Position numbers and translations under genes: made by a program. From Betaproteobacteria bacterium (GTDB lineage: Bacteria; Pseudomonadota; Gammaproteobacteria; Burkholderiales; SG8-39): a stretch of 7,370 nucleotides of DNA. Location: the NCBI GenBank assembly GCA_947467405.1, contig CANIIN010000122.1:1-7370 (forward strand), written 5' to 3'. A model generated the notes under the pieces. The model saw only the letters and a program-made list of their open reading frames with translations, made no database searches and was not told where the DNA came from. Each line of letters starts with the position of its first letter. Position 1 is the stretch's first letter. Below, in pieces: positions 1 through 4,623 of this stretch.

Positions 1-242
1 GACGCCAGTCGTTGCGCCTTCGCCAGTCCATTGGGCGAAAAGTCGAACCCGGTGACCTGCAGGCCTTGTTGTGCGAGCCACACGCCGTTGCGGCCCTCGC
101 CATCGGCAATGGCCAGCGCCGTCATGCCGGGCTTCAGGCGATGCGCCTGTGAGGCCAGGAAGGCGTTGGGCGCAGTACCGAACACGTAGTCGGCGGCGGC
201 AAAGCGCGTGTTCCAGCGCTCCAGTTCAGGATTGGGTTGCAT
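1..242 (-). CDS. Class I SAM-dependent methyltransferase, N-terminal part (truncated by window edge)
   Basis: The first 80 codons of a gene whose 3' end lies beyond the left edge. The N-terminus contains W10, F14 and the stretch YVFGTAPNAFL (19-29), typical of small soluble class I methyltransferases annotated as TehB-like or generic SAM-dependent enzymes. Residues 43-57 (ALAIADGEGRNGVWL) match the glycine-rich SAM-binding motif I, in its GEGRN variant. FDFSP (66-70) supplies the acidic residue expected at the end of strand beta2, which contacts the SAM ribose. The start is fixed by a strong AAGGAG Shine-Dalgarno (plus positions 251-256) 8 nt from the ATG. It would transfer a methyl group in the cytoplasm, but the substrate cannot be told from this part. 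It follows the SulP gene on the same strand after a 162-bp gap, so it may or may not be co-transcribed. The family call is solid; TehB-like tellurite or thiol methylation is only a possibility. Confidence 0.88.
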   Translation of the reverse strand, partial: MQPNPELERWNTRFAAADYVFGTAPNAFLASQAHRLKPGMTALAIADGEGRNGVWLAQQGLQVTGFDFSPNGLAKAQRLA

Positions 243-250
243 CGAAGCTG

Positions 251-256
251 CTCCTT
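251..256 (-). promoter_or_regulatory. Shine-Dalgarno of the methyltransferase gene
   Basis: On the minus strand AAGGAG stands 8 nt before the ATG at 242-240. It is the best ribosome binding site in the window. It decides the start and excludes an overlapping out-of-frame minus-strand ORF running from 379. Confidence 0.75.
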
Positions 257-260
257 GGTA

Positions 261-288
261 AAAAAATCTGCCGCTGATTGACGCGGAT
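261..288 (-). terminator. Weak candidate intrinsic terminator between SulP and the methyltransferase gene
   Basis: Read on the minus strand, a CCGC-N8-GCGG hairpin is followed by CAGA and a run of seven T. The stem is only 4 bp and ends about 20 nt upstream of the methyltransferase ATG, so termination would be inefficient. The T-run could equally be an AT-rich leader. If functional, it would partly separate the methyltransferase from the SulP transcript. Confidence 0.25.
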
Positions 289-386
289 TGATCGGACAGG
301 TCAATGTTCGGGTGTTCCATGTGGTGCTCCGCATGCTCGTTGCAGCTGAGCCGCGCGCCTCACCCCTCACCCCTTGCACGGTGTAG

Positions 387-415
387 CCATCCGCGTCATC
401 CGCGTCAGTCCGCGG
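387..415. repeat. Short ATCCGCGTC-type tandem repeat at the SulP 3' end
   Basis: CATCCGCGT occurs twice in tandem (388-396 and 397-405) and is followed by a degenerate third unit, CAGTCCGCG (406-414). The array straddles the SulP stop codon (405-407). The same 10-mer in inverted orientation (TGACGCGGAT) lies at 279-288, in the same intergenic gap. The unit resembles the ATCCGCG-rich motifs often seen in bacterial intergenic DNA, but no function is evident. Confidence 0.5.
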
Positions 416-2219
416 CGGTCTTTGATGACTGCTGCTCCGCTCCGGGCAGATCCCGGCATTCGTTGAAGATGCGCGCCTTGCAGGTGGCGCAGATGGATTG
501 ATCGAGTCGGGCCACCACGCCGGAAAAGGCTTCGCTCTTGCTGCGGAACACGCGGTCGGTGCCGATGTCCTTCATGTAGCCGCCCCGTTGCAGCGTGGCG
601 ATGACCGGCTTGCGCGGGCTGTACAGATAGACCGCGCCGCCATCGGCCAGGCGCCGCCTGGTTTCGCGCCCGATCAGGTCGGCGCCGGACATGTCGATGG
701 TGTTGATGCTCTTGGACATCAGCAGCAGGTGCTTCTGTTCCGGCCGCTCCTTGCGCAGCGCGTCAAAGTAATCCTCCACGTGGCTGACCGCGCCGAAATA
801 GATGGATCCTTCGATGCGCAGGATCTTGGCCTGCGGACACTCCTGCAGGCCGGGCTCCACTTCGGCCATGCGACGGTCGGCATGGCGCGGATCGGGGATG
901 AGGCTGCGCAGCGTCGGGCGCGACGAGCGGTAGAGATAGGCCACCAGCGATGCCGCGACACCGGCCAGGATGGCCACCTCCAGGTCGAGCAGCAGGGTCG
1001 CGGCGAACGTCACGCCGAGCACCATGGCGTCGTCGCGATTGGTGCCGAGCGTGCGCCGGATGTACGCCACATCGACCAGGTTCCACGCCACGAACATCAG
1101 CACACCGGCCACCGTGGCCAGCGGCAGCGATCCGGCCAGCGGGCCGAAGGCCATCAGCAGAATGATCAGGAAACCCGCCGACATCACGGCCGCCAGCGGC
1201 GTGCGCGCGCCGGCTTCGAAGTTGATGCCACAGCGGTTGACGGACGCGCTGGAGGGGAAGCCGGAGAACAGTCCTGCGGCTATGTTGGCCAGACCCTGGC
1301 CGATGAACTCCTGGTTGTTGTCCAGGCGCTGTCCCGAGCGCATGGCGATGGCGCGTCCGATTGATATGGCTTGTGTCAGCGCGAGCAGGGTGACGGCGAC
1401 CGCGCCGCCGGCCAGCGATTGCAGGGTGCCGAGGGAAAAATCCGGCACGGAAATCGGGGGCAGCGATCCGGACAGCGCACCCAGCATCTCGATGCCGCTG
1501 CGTTCGGCGCCCAGGGCACGATGCAGAATGGCACCGGCCAATCCGCCAACCACTGTTGCCGTGAAGATGGCCGGGAAGCGCGGCAGCCAGCGGCGCGATG
1601 CCAGACCTGCCGCCACCGTGACTCCCGCCGTGAGCAAAACCCAGGGCTGGGTATCGCCCAGGCGAACCCAGGTGTTCGATACGAGCTGGATGAACGAGGC
1701 GGCGGCGGGGATGTGGATACCGAGCACCACATGCAACTGGCTGGCTGCGATGAGCACGCCGACCGCCGCGGTAAATCCCACGATCACCGAGTCGGCCATG
1801 AAGTTCACCAGCGCTCCAAGCCCGGTCACACCCAATGCGACCATCATCAGGCCGCACAGGAAGGCCAGCGTGACGGCCAGTTGGATATATTGTGGCGACC
1901 CGGGCGCGGCCAGCGGCGCGAGCACGGCAAAAACCATCAGCGACACGGCGTTGGTCGGTCCCGAGACCGCATGCATGGACGACCCGAACAGGGCCGCCAC
2001 CACGGTGGGCACCATGGCGCAGTACAGGCCGTATTCGGGAGGCAATCCGGCCAGTGTGGCAAAAGCCACGCCCTGCGGCACGACGGCGATGGCGCCGATG
2101 AGTCCGGCCAGCGCATCGGCGCGCAGCGTGCCGGCGTTGACCTGATGCCACCAGGTGAGGAACGGAAGGAGTTGCTTCATCAGGTCGTCGCGTCGCCAGT
2201 CAGGTTGAGACGCGAACAT
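405..2219 (-). CDS. SulP-family (SLC26-like) inorganic anion transporter with C-terminal STAS domain
   Basis: A 604-aa inner-membrane transporter, normal length for bacterial SulP proteins. Residues 43-64 carry the family signature (AIAVVPQG, then ATLAGLPPEYGLY), and FGSSMHAVSGPTN follows at 78-90. FIGQGLANIAAG (305-316) and INFEAGARTPLA (332-343) are the second conserved core region. Hydrophobic segments run to about residue 430. A cytoplasmic STAS domain covers roughly 461-572, with the IDMSG loop at 508-512 in the place of the anti-sigma-antagonist phosphoserine loop. After it comes a tail with C577, C580 and C588 (CxxC-x7-C), unusual for the family. Family members carry sulfate, bicarbonate or other anions by symport or exchange; the substrate here is not determined. 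The start is uncertain. ATG 2219 opens the frame, with AAGGG about 13 nt upstream and GAGG only 1 nt upstream. ATG 2180 (MKQLLPFL, 591 aa) is an alternative without a clear ribosome binding site. It probably follows the DUF2892 gene in one transcript. Confidence 0.93.
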   Translation of the reverse strand: MFASQPDWRRDDLMKQLLPFLTWWHQVNAGTLRADALAGLIGAIAVVPQGVAFATLAGLPPEYGLYCAMVPTVVAALFGSSMHAVSGPTNAVSLMVFAVLAPLAAPGSPQYIQLAVTLAFLCGLMMVALGVTGLGALVNFMADSVIVGFTAAVGVLIAASQLHVVLGIHIPAAASFIQLVSNTWVRLGDTQPWVLLTAGVTVAAGLASRRWLPRFPAIFTATVVGGLAGAILHRALGAERSGIEMLGALSGSLPPISVPDFSLGTLQSLAGGAVAVTLLALTQAISIGRAIAMRSGQRLDNNQEFIGQGLANIAAGLFSGFPSSASVNRCGINFEAGARTPLAAVMSAGFLIILLMAFGPLAGSLPLATVAGVLMFVAWNLVDVAYIRRTLGTNRDDAMVLGVTFAATLLLDLEVAILAGVAASLVAYLYRSSRPTLRSLIPDPRHADRRMAEVEPGLQECPQAKILRIEGSIYFGAVSHVEDYFDALRKERPEQKHLLLMSKSINTIDMSGADLIGRETRRRLADGGAVYLYSPRKPVIATLQRGGYMKDIGTDRVFRSKSEAFSGVVARLDQSICATCKARIFNECRDLPGAEQQSSKTAAD

Positions 2220-2294
2220 ACCTCATCACGACCCTTGCCGGTCAGCGGCATGGCGTGACGTGCGCCGCGGACGCCGGGGCGGCAGTCGGAAGGC

Positions 2295-2311
2295 GGCCGG
2301 CCATGCCGGCC
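2295..2311. other. GC-rich hairpin downstream of the DUF2892 gene
   Basis: GGCCGGC-CAT-GCCGGCC forms a perfect 7-bp stem with a 3-nt loop, starting 15 nt after the DUF2892 stop. No T-run follows on the minus strand, so it is not a standard intrinsic terminator. It could stabilise the 3' end of the upstream message or lower read-through into SulP. Confidence 0.4.
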
Positions 2312-2326
2312 AATGCGACGGGCGTG

Positions 2327-2527
2327 TCAGCCCTTTTTCGCTTCCATCGGGCAGGTATTCATGCCCAGCAGGGTGTACAGCGGGCAGAAACCCATGGCCG
2401 CGGTGGCGAGCGGAACAATGCCGATCCAGCCCCACACGCCGATGGTGCCGGTGACCGTCAGGCCGATGAGGGCCAGGCCGATGACGACACGGATGGCTCG
2501 ATCAATATTGCCGGCGTTCTTTTTCAT
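2327..2527 (-). CDS. DUF2892 (YgaP-like transmembrane) small membrane protein
   Basis: A 66-aa protein starting MKKNAGNIDRAIRVVIG, the hallmark opening of DUF2892, the domain that forms the membrane part of the rhodanese YgaP. Two hydrophobic segments (about 13-30 and 34-52) surround GVWGWIGIVPL. They are followed by the family's CPLY...TC element, here C48 and C59. The in-frame upstream region up to 2638 is open, but ATG 2527 is chosen because GGGAG stands 6 nt before it and the domain begins exactly there. No rhodanese domain is attached, so catalysis is not implied. In related operons such proteins sit next to sulfurtransferases or CsoR-type regulators. A role at the membrane in sulfane-sulfur or metal handling is inference. 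It lies 107 bp after the repressor gene and 107 bp before SulP on the same strand. Confidence 0.88.
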   Translation of the reverse strand: MKKNAGNIDRAIRVVIGLALIGLTVTGTIGVWGWIGIVPLATAAMGFCPLYTLLGMNTCPMEAKKG

Positions 2528-2546
2528 GCTGTTCTCCCGTGGTGAG

Positions 2547-2575
2547 TATTCAATGGTGAATATTGAAGGTTGAAT
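2547..2575. repeat. AT-rich TATTCA/TGAATA inverted-repeat cluster before the DUF2892 gene
   Basis: A perfect inverted repeat, TATTCA-N4-TGAATA (2547-2562), overlaps a second one, TTCAAT-N7-ATTGAA (2549-2567). A third element, TTGAAT (2570-2575), complements ATTCAA at 2548-2553. The cluster lies 20-48 bp upstream of the DUF2892 ATG, in a conspicuously AT-rich patch of an otherwise GC-rich window. It could be an operator for a second regulator (spacing and base content recall winged-helix sites) or an mRNA hairpin. No confident -35/-10 pair was found beside it. Confidence 0.4.
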
Positions 2576-2634
2576 GGAATGAACTTCAAGCGCATAAGCG
2601 TGTGTTGATTCCGCACTAGTCCTGCCGCCAGCCT

Positions 2635-2952
2635 TCAACTGTAGCGCGACAGGATGTCCGTGACGTGGCGCACCCCGTCACGGGACTTCTTCGAGGCCGG
2701 TCCGTGCTCCTGCTCCATCTGCTGTTCGAGCATGCAGCCGACCATGACGTGAAAGGCCTTTTCCAGCGCGCGTCGCGCGGCCGACATCTGCTGCGCCACC
2801 GCTTCGCATGAAGCCTCGTTCTCGATCAACTGCTGTACGCCGCGCAACTGTCCCTCGACGCGCTTCAGGCGCAGGATCAGCGCGCGCTTGTCGTCGTCCT
2901 GCGTCATGGGGAGCATGGGTTTGTTTGAGTCGTTGGCTGGCTTGGTCGACAT
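2635..2952 (-). CDS. CsoR/FrmR-family (DUF156) sensory transcriptional repressor
   Basis: A 105-aa all-helical repressor. Residues 28-44 (RLKRVEGQLRGVQQLIE) are the signature first helix of the CsoR/FrmR/RcnR/CstR family, followed by C49 and QQMSAARRALEKAF (54-67). Family members bind operators as tetramers and release DNA when metal, formaldehyde or persulfide reacts at Cys or His sites. In CsoR the ligand set is Cys, then His at +25 and Cys at +29; in FrmR it is Cys, then His at +25. Here +25 from C49 is M74 and +29 is Q78, and the other cysteine is C73 (+24), so the sensing chemistry probably differs. The start at 2952 has AAGGGA 9 nt upstream. The in-frame ATG at 2961 abuts that element, and the frame continues open to 3144 through the operator region, which is non-coding. 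It is divergent from the HMA-RND operon and probably autoregulated through 3030-3048. Confidence 0.92.
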   Translation of the reverse strand: MSTKPANDSNKPMLPMTQDDDKRALILRLKRVEGQLRGVQQLIENEASCEAVAQQMSAARRALEKAFHVMVGCMLEQQMEQEHGPASKKSRDGVRHVTDILSRYS

Positions 2953-2961
2953 GCTGCTCAT

Positions 2962-2967
2962 TCCCTT
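2962..2967 (-). promoter_or_regulatory. Shine-Dalgarno of the CsoR-family gene
   Basis: AAGGGA on the minus strand, 9 nt from ATG 2952. The competing ATG at 2961 has no spacing to this element, so the shorter start is preferred. Confidence 0.6.
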
Positions 2968-2986
2968 TTCTTGACATTTGTCATGT

Positions 2987-3034
2987 TGAACAATCTTGAT
3001 TTCCGTACTATGAACGATCTTGATTTCCGTACTA
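2987..3034. repeat. 24-bp direct tandem repeat in the divergent control region
   Basis: Copy 1 (2987-3010) begins TGAACAATCTTG and copy 2 (3011-3034) begins TGAACGATCTTG. The remaining 12 bases are identical, so the units differ at one base in 24. Each unit ends in TACTA followed by T, so the operator half-site TACTAT is present at 3006-3011 as well as at 3030-3035. Each unit also carries TTGATT, a plausible -35 hexamer. The array therefore multiplies possible repressor or polymerase contacts. Confidence 0.9.
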
Positions 3035-3049
3035 TACTCCCCATAGTAT
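3020..3049 (+). promoter_or_regulatory. Candidate promoter of the HMA-RND arm
   Basis: TTGATT (3020-3025, 4 of 6 consensus bases) and TAGTAT (3044-3049, 4 of 6) are separated by 18 nt. A better -10 match, TATAAA (3047-3052), would be 21 nt from that -35. The operator covers the spacer and -10 box. Transcription from here would leave a 5' leader of about 70 nt before the HMA gene. Confidence 0.45.
3030..3048. promoter_or_regulatory. CsoR/FrmR-type operator
   Basis: TACTAT (3030-3035) and ATAGTA (3043-3048) are perfect inverted arms around a 7-nt C-rich core, ACTCCCC. An AT arm, a C/G tract and an AT arm is the layout of FrmR, RcnR and CsoR operators. It lies between the divergent repressor and HMA genes and overlaps candidate -10 boxes on both strands, as expected for repression of both arms. 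Recognition by the repressor encoded next door is inferred from position and layout. Confidence 0.75.
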
Positions 3050-3058
3050 AAAAAGCAA
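3031..3058 (-). promoter_or_regulatory. Candidate promoter of the CsoR-DUF2892-SulP arm
   Basis: Read on the minus strand, TTGCTT (3058-3053) and TATAGT (3036-3031) are separated by 16 nt. The -10 box matches 5 of 6 consensus bases and the -35 matches 3 of 6. The operator fills the spacer and -10 region, which supports autoregulation. The transcript would have a leader of roughly 70 nt containing the 24-bp repeats in antisense. Confidence 0.5.
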
Positions 3059-3060
3059 GC

Positions 3061-3088
3061 CCCCGGCGCGCCAGCGCCAAACCCGGGG
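3061..3088 (+). other. Alternative hairpins in the HMA mRNA leader
   Basis: CCCCGG (3061-3066) pairs with CCGGGG (3083-3088). A competing inner stem GGCGC-GCCA-GCGCC (3065-3078) shares two of the same bases. No T-run follows, and no known riboswitch class is recognised. The structure may only stabilise the leader. Confidence 0.3.
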
Positions 3089-3114
3089 TGGCACGATCGA
3101 GAGCCCCTGCAACC

Positions 3115-3118
3115 GGAG
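3115..3118 (+). promoter_or_regulatory. Shine-Dalgarno of the HMA gene
   Basis: GGAG stands 8 nt before ATG 3127. It decides the start against an upstream in-frame ATG at 3088, which lacks such a site and would add 13 residues ahead of the HMA fold. Confidence 0.65.
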
Positions 3119-3126
3119 CAGCAACC

Positions 3127-3399
3127 ATGACCTGGACAGTACAAGTAGAGAACATCAAGTGCGGCGGATGCGCCCGCTCCATAGAGAAATCCATCTCGAC
3201 TATCCCTGGCGTGGAAGGCTTGTCGATCAATGTCGAAGCCAATGAAGTCACTATTGACGGTGGCGACTCGCTGCGCACCGCAGTACTGGAGCGCCTGGAA
3301 GAACTGGGTTACCCGGAGCGTGGCGCGGTGGCCGGTTTCGACGCTGCAGCCGCCAAGGCCAAGTCGTTTGTCAGTTGCGCCATAGAGAAAGTGAGCTGA
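3127..3399 (+). CDS. Heavy-metal-associated (HMA) domain protein
   Basis: A 90-aa cytoplasmic protein with one ferredoxin-like HMA domain spanning about residues 1-64. The metal loop is ENIKCGGCARSI (8-19), giving the C12-x2-C15 pair that binds soft metal ions such as Cu(I) in this fold. The Met that usually precedes the first Cys by two residues is replaced by Ile. GLSINVEANEVTI (31-43) is the expected beta2-beta3 hairpin, and LEELGYP (57-63) the closing segment. Beyond the domain, a tail of about 25 residues ends KAKSFVSCAIEKVS and contains a third cysteine, C84. That is longer than a CopZ-type chaperone of about 68 residues. It is the first gene of the rightward arm and ends 5 nt before the annotated adaptor start. 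It probably delivers or buffers the substrate of the RND pump or its regulator; the ligand identity is open. Confidence 0.9.
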   Translation: MTWTVQVENIKCGGCARSIEKSISTIPGVEGLSINVEANEVTIDGGDSLRTAVLERLEELGYPERGAVAGFDAAAAKAKSFVSCAIEKVS

Positions 3400-3404
3400 A
3401 TATC

Positions 3405-4583
3405 ATGCTATTCGACCGTCAAGCGGCAAATATACCCCCTGGGGGTATCAAGCGAATCTGGAGCGGTCCCGCTCGGCTCGCGGCGGCCATGCTGGTTGGC
3501 GTGTCTGCGGGCATGGCGGCGTTTTCAGTCATGGCGCAGGCGCCCGTTGCGCAGGTTGCGACCTCCAAGCCCGCCACTTCAGCGCAGTTGGCGACGGCGG
3601 TGATCGATGCCCGCGCCAGCGAAGCCGGCATCCTGGTGGACGGCGTCGTCGAAGCCGTGCGCCAGGCCACCATCGCCGCGCAGATACCCGGTCGCATCCT
3701 GGAATTGCGCGTCGAGGCCGGCGCGGTGGTGGCAAGGGGGCAGGTACTCGCCCTCATCGACGAACGCGAAGTGGCACAGGTGGCCGCGGCCGGTGAAGCG
3801 CAGGTGGCGCGGGCCCAGGCCGATCTGTCCGCGGCACGCGTCAATCTCGATCGCACCAAGTTGCTGGCCGACAAGAAGTTCGTCAGCGCGGCGGCGGTGG
3901 ACAAGGCGCAGGCCGATTACGACGCCGCTGCGGCGCAGGTTGCCACCATGAAGGCCGGCGCCGGACAAAGCGGCGCGATGAAGTCCTACGCGACCATTAC
4001 CGCGCCGTTCGCGGGCGTGGTCAGTATCCGTCATGCGCAGTTCGGCGATACCGTGCAGCCCGGCATGCCGCTGTTCACGATGTTTGAGCCGGGCCGCCTG
4101 CGGGTCGTGGCCAGCGTGCCGGAGACGCAACTGCGCGACGCCCGTACCGCGAAGACCGGTTCCATCGAACTCGCGGGGCTGGACAAGCTCATTGGCCCGG
4201 TGGCCATGATCGTGCAGCCCGTCACCGACCCGCGCACGCATACCGGCACGCTATGGCTGGACCTGCCGGGTTCTGTCGCCGGCATCAGTCCCGGCTCGTT
4301 CGCCCGCGTGCGCTTTGCCGGCAGCAGCCGCAGCGTGGGGGCGAAGCAATTGCTGGTGCCATCCCAGGCTGTCGCGCATCGCAGCGAGGTCGACGGAGTC
4401 TATGTTGTCGATGACAAGGACGGCATCCGCTTCCGCCAGTTGCGCCTTGGGGAGCCAGCCGGCCGTGTCGATGGTCACGACAGCATTGAAGTGCTGGCGG
4501 GCCTGCAGGCCGGTGAGCGCATCGCGCTCGATCCGGTGGCGGCGTTGGCGCAGTTGAAGCGCGTTGCTGCAGCGGCAAAGTAA
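3405..4583 (+). CDS. RND efflux periplasmic adaptor subunit (HlyD/AcrA-type membrane fusion protein)
   Basis: A 392-aa periplasmic adaptor linking an RND permease to an outer-membrane channel. Residues 25-46 form a hydrophobic signal segment ending VMAQA, with likely cleavage before PVAQ. The barrel-sandwich halves are about 78-120 (IPGRILELRVEAGAVVARGQ) and 195-228 (YATITAPFAGVV), joined by an Ala/Gln-rich coiled-coil hairpin (about 122-190). A beta-barrel (230-308) and membrane-proximal domain (310-378) follow. There is no lipobox Cys. The start is uncertain. ATG 3405 follows the HMA stop by 5 nt, has a weak GTGAG 9 nt upstream, and supplies K16, R17 and R24 to the signal n-region. ATG 3489 (364 aa) lacks both n-region charge and a ribosome binding site, but would leave the palindrome at 3432-3448 outside the gene. 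The early codons CTA and ATA are unlike the rest of the gene. It lies 29 bp before the permease, so the two are surely co-transcribed. Confidence 0.92.
   Translation: MLFDRQAANIPPGGIKRIWSGPARLAAAMLVGVSAGMAAFSVMAQAPVAQVATSKPATSAQLATAVIDARASEAGILVDGVVEAVRQATIAAQIPGRILELRVEAGAVVARGQVLALIDEREVAQVAAAGEAQVARAQADLSAARVNLDRTKLLADKKFVSAAAVDKAQADYDAAAAQVATMKAGAGQSGAMKSYATITAPFAGVVSIRHAQFGDTVQPGMPLFTMFEPGRLRVVASVPETQLRDARTAKTGSIELAGLDKLIGPVAMIVQPVTDPRTHTGTLWLDLPGSVAGISPGSFARVRFAGSSRSVGAKQLLVPSQAVAHRSEVDGVYVVDDKDGIRFRQLRLGEPAGRVDGHDSIEVLAGLQAGERIALDPVAALAQLKRVAAAAK
3432..3448. promoter_or_regulatory. Second CsoR-type operator, perfect palindrome inside the adaptor 5' end
   Basis: ATACCCCC (3432-3439), a single T, and GGGGGTAT (3441-3448) form a perfect 17-bp palindrome with 8-bp arms, the classic AT-flanked G/C-tract form of CsoR-family operators. 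In the annotated adaptor frame it encodes Ile-Pro-Pro-Gly-Gly-Ile at residues 10-15. It lies 33 bp after the HMA stop. It could control an internal promoter for adaptor plus permease or act as a roadblock. A nearby promoter is not convincing: TTCGAC 3411-3416 to TATACC 3431-3436 has only a 14-nt spacer. Confidence 0.7.
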
Positions 4584-4585
4584 GG

Positions 4586-4590
4586 CAGGG
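4586..4590 (+). promoter_or_regulatory. Candidate Shine-Dalgarno before the MNNLV mini-ORF
   Basis: CAGGG stands 8 nt before ATG 4599 and 22 nt before the permease ATG 4613. Spacing favours initiation at the mini-ORF, which leaves the permease to be reached by coupling. Confidence 0.4.
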
Positions 4591-4598
4591 CACAGACC

Positions 4599-4616
4599 AT
4601 GAACAATCTCGTATGA
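4599..4616 (+). CDS. Possible five-codon coupling ORF (MNNLV) overlapping the permease start
   Basis: ATG AAC AAT CTC GTA TGA encodes MNNLV and stops. The TGA (4614-4616) overlaps the permease ATG (4613-4615) as ATGA, a typical translational-coupling junction. It sits at a better distance from the ribosome binding site than the permease start. The first four residues equal those of the permease (MNNL), because the start was apparently duplicated 14 nt apart. It may be a real upstream mini-ORF controlling pump dosage, or just a relic of the duplication. Confidence 0.4.
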   Translation: MNNLV

Positions 4617-4623
4617 ACAATCT
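4599..4623 (+). repeat. Direct repeat of the permease start, ATGAACAATCT twice at 14-nt spacing
   Basis: ATGAACAATCT occurs at 4599-4609 and again at 4613-4623, separated by three bases. The second copy extends to TGAACAATCTTG, identical over 12 bases to the start of the 24-bp repeat at 2987. The spacing is not a multiple of three, which puts the two starts in different frames. Confidence 0.85.

Larger units (their letters stand above)
243..404. other. Intergenic gap between SulP and methyltransferase genes
   Basis: 162 bp with no supportable gene. It contains the methyltransferase ribosome binding site, an A/T-run with a weak hairpin, and two inverted copies of a TGACGCGGAT element (279-288 and 389-398). 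No convincing -35/-10 pair was found for the methyltransferase. Confidence 0.6.

Noticed and set aside
134..379. Minus-strand 81-aa ORF overlapping the methyltransferase start
   Set aside because: Out of frame with the methyltransferase, no ribosome site and no recognisable domain. The methyltransferase start has a strong Shine-Dalgarno.
498..1364. Plus-strand 288-aa ORF inside the SulP gene
   Set aside because: His/Arg/Gln/Gly-rich shadow opposite a gene with full SulP and STAS signatures. The other plus-strand ORFs at 970-2145 and 1371-2258 are rejected for the same reason.
2528..2638. N-terminal extension of the DUF2892 protein to 103 aa
   Set aside because: The added 37 residues have no family similarity and lie over the AT-rich inverted repeats. 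GGGAG and the canonical MKKN start support 2527.
2971..2999. Consensus TTGACA (2971-2976) as -35 of the rightward promoter
   Set aside because: At 17-18 nt downstream only TCTTGA or CTTGAT is found, a poor -10. A start there would also lie far upstream of the operator.
2953..3144. N-terminal extension of the CsoR-family protein to 169 aa
   Set aside because: It would translate the operator and the tandem repeats. The family fold starts after the ATG at 2952, which has a well-spaced ribosome site.
3432..3448. Perfect palindrome as a MerR/CueR-type promoter operator
   Set aside because: MerR-type sites sit in a 19-20 bp spacer between -35 and -10 boxes. No such boxes flank it, and the G-tract palindrome fits the CsoR-family regulator encoded nearby better.
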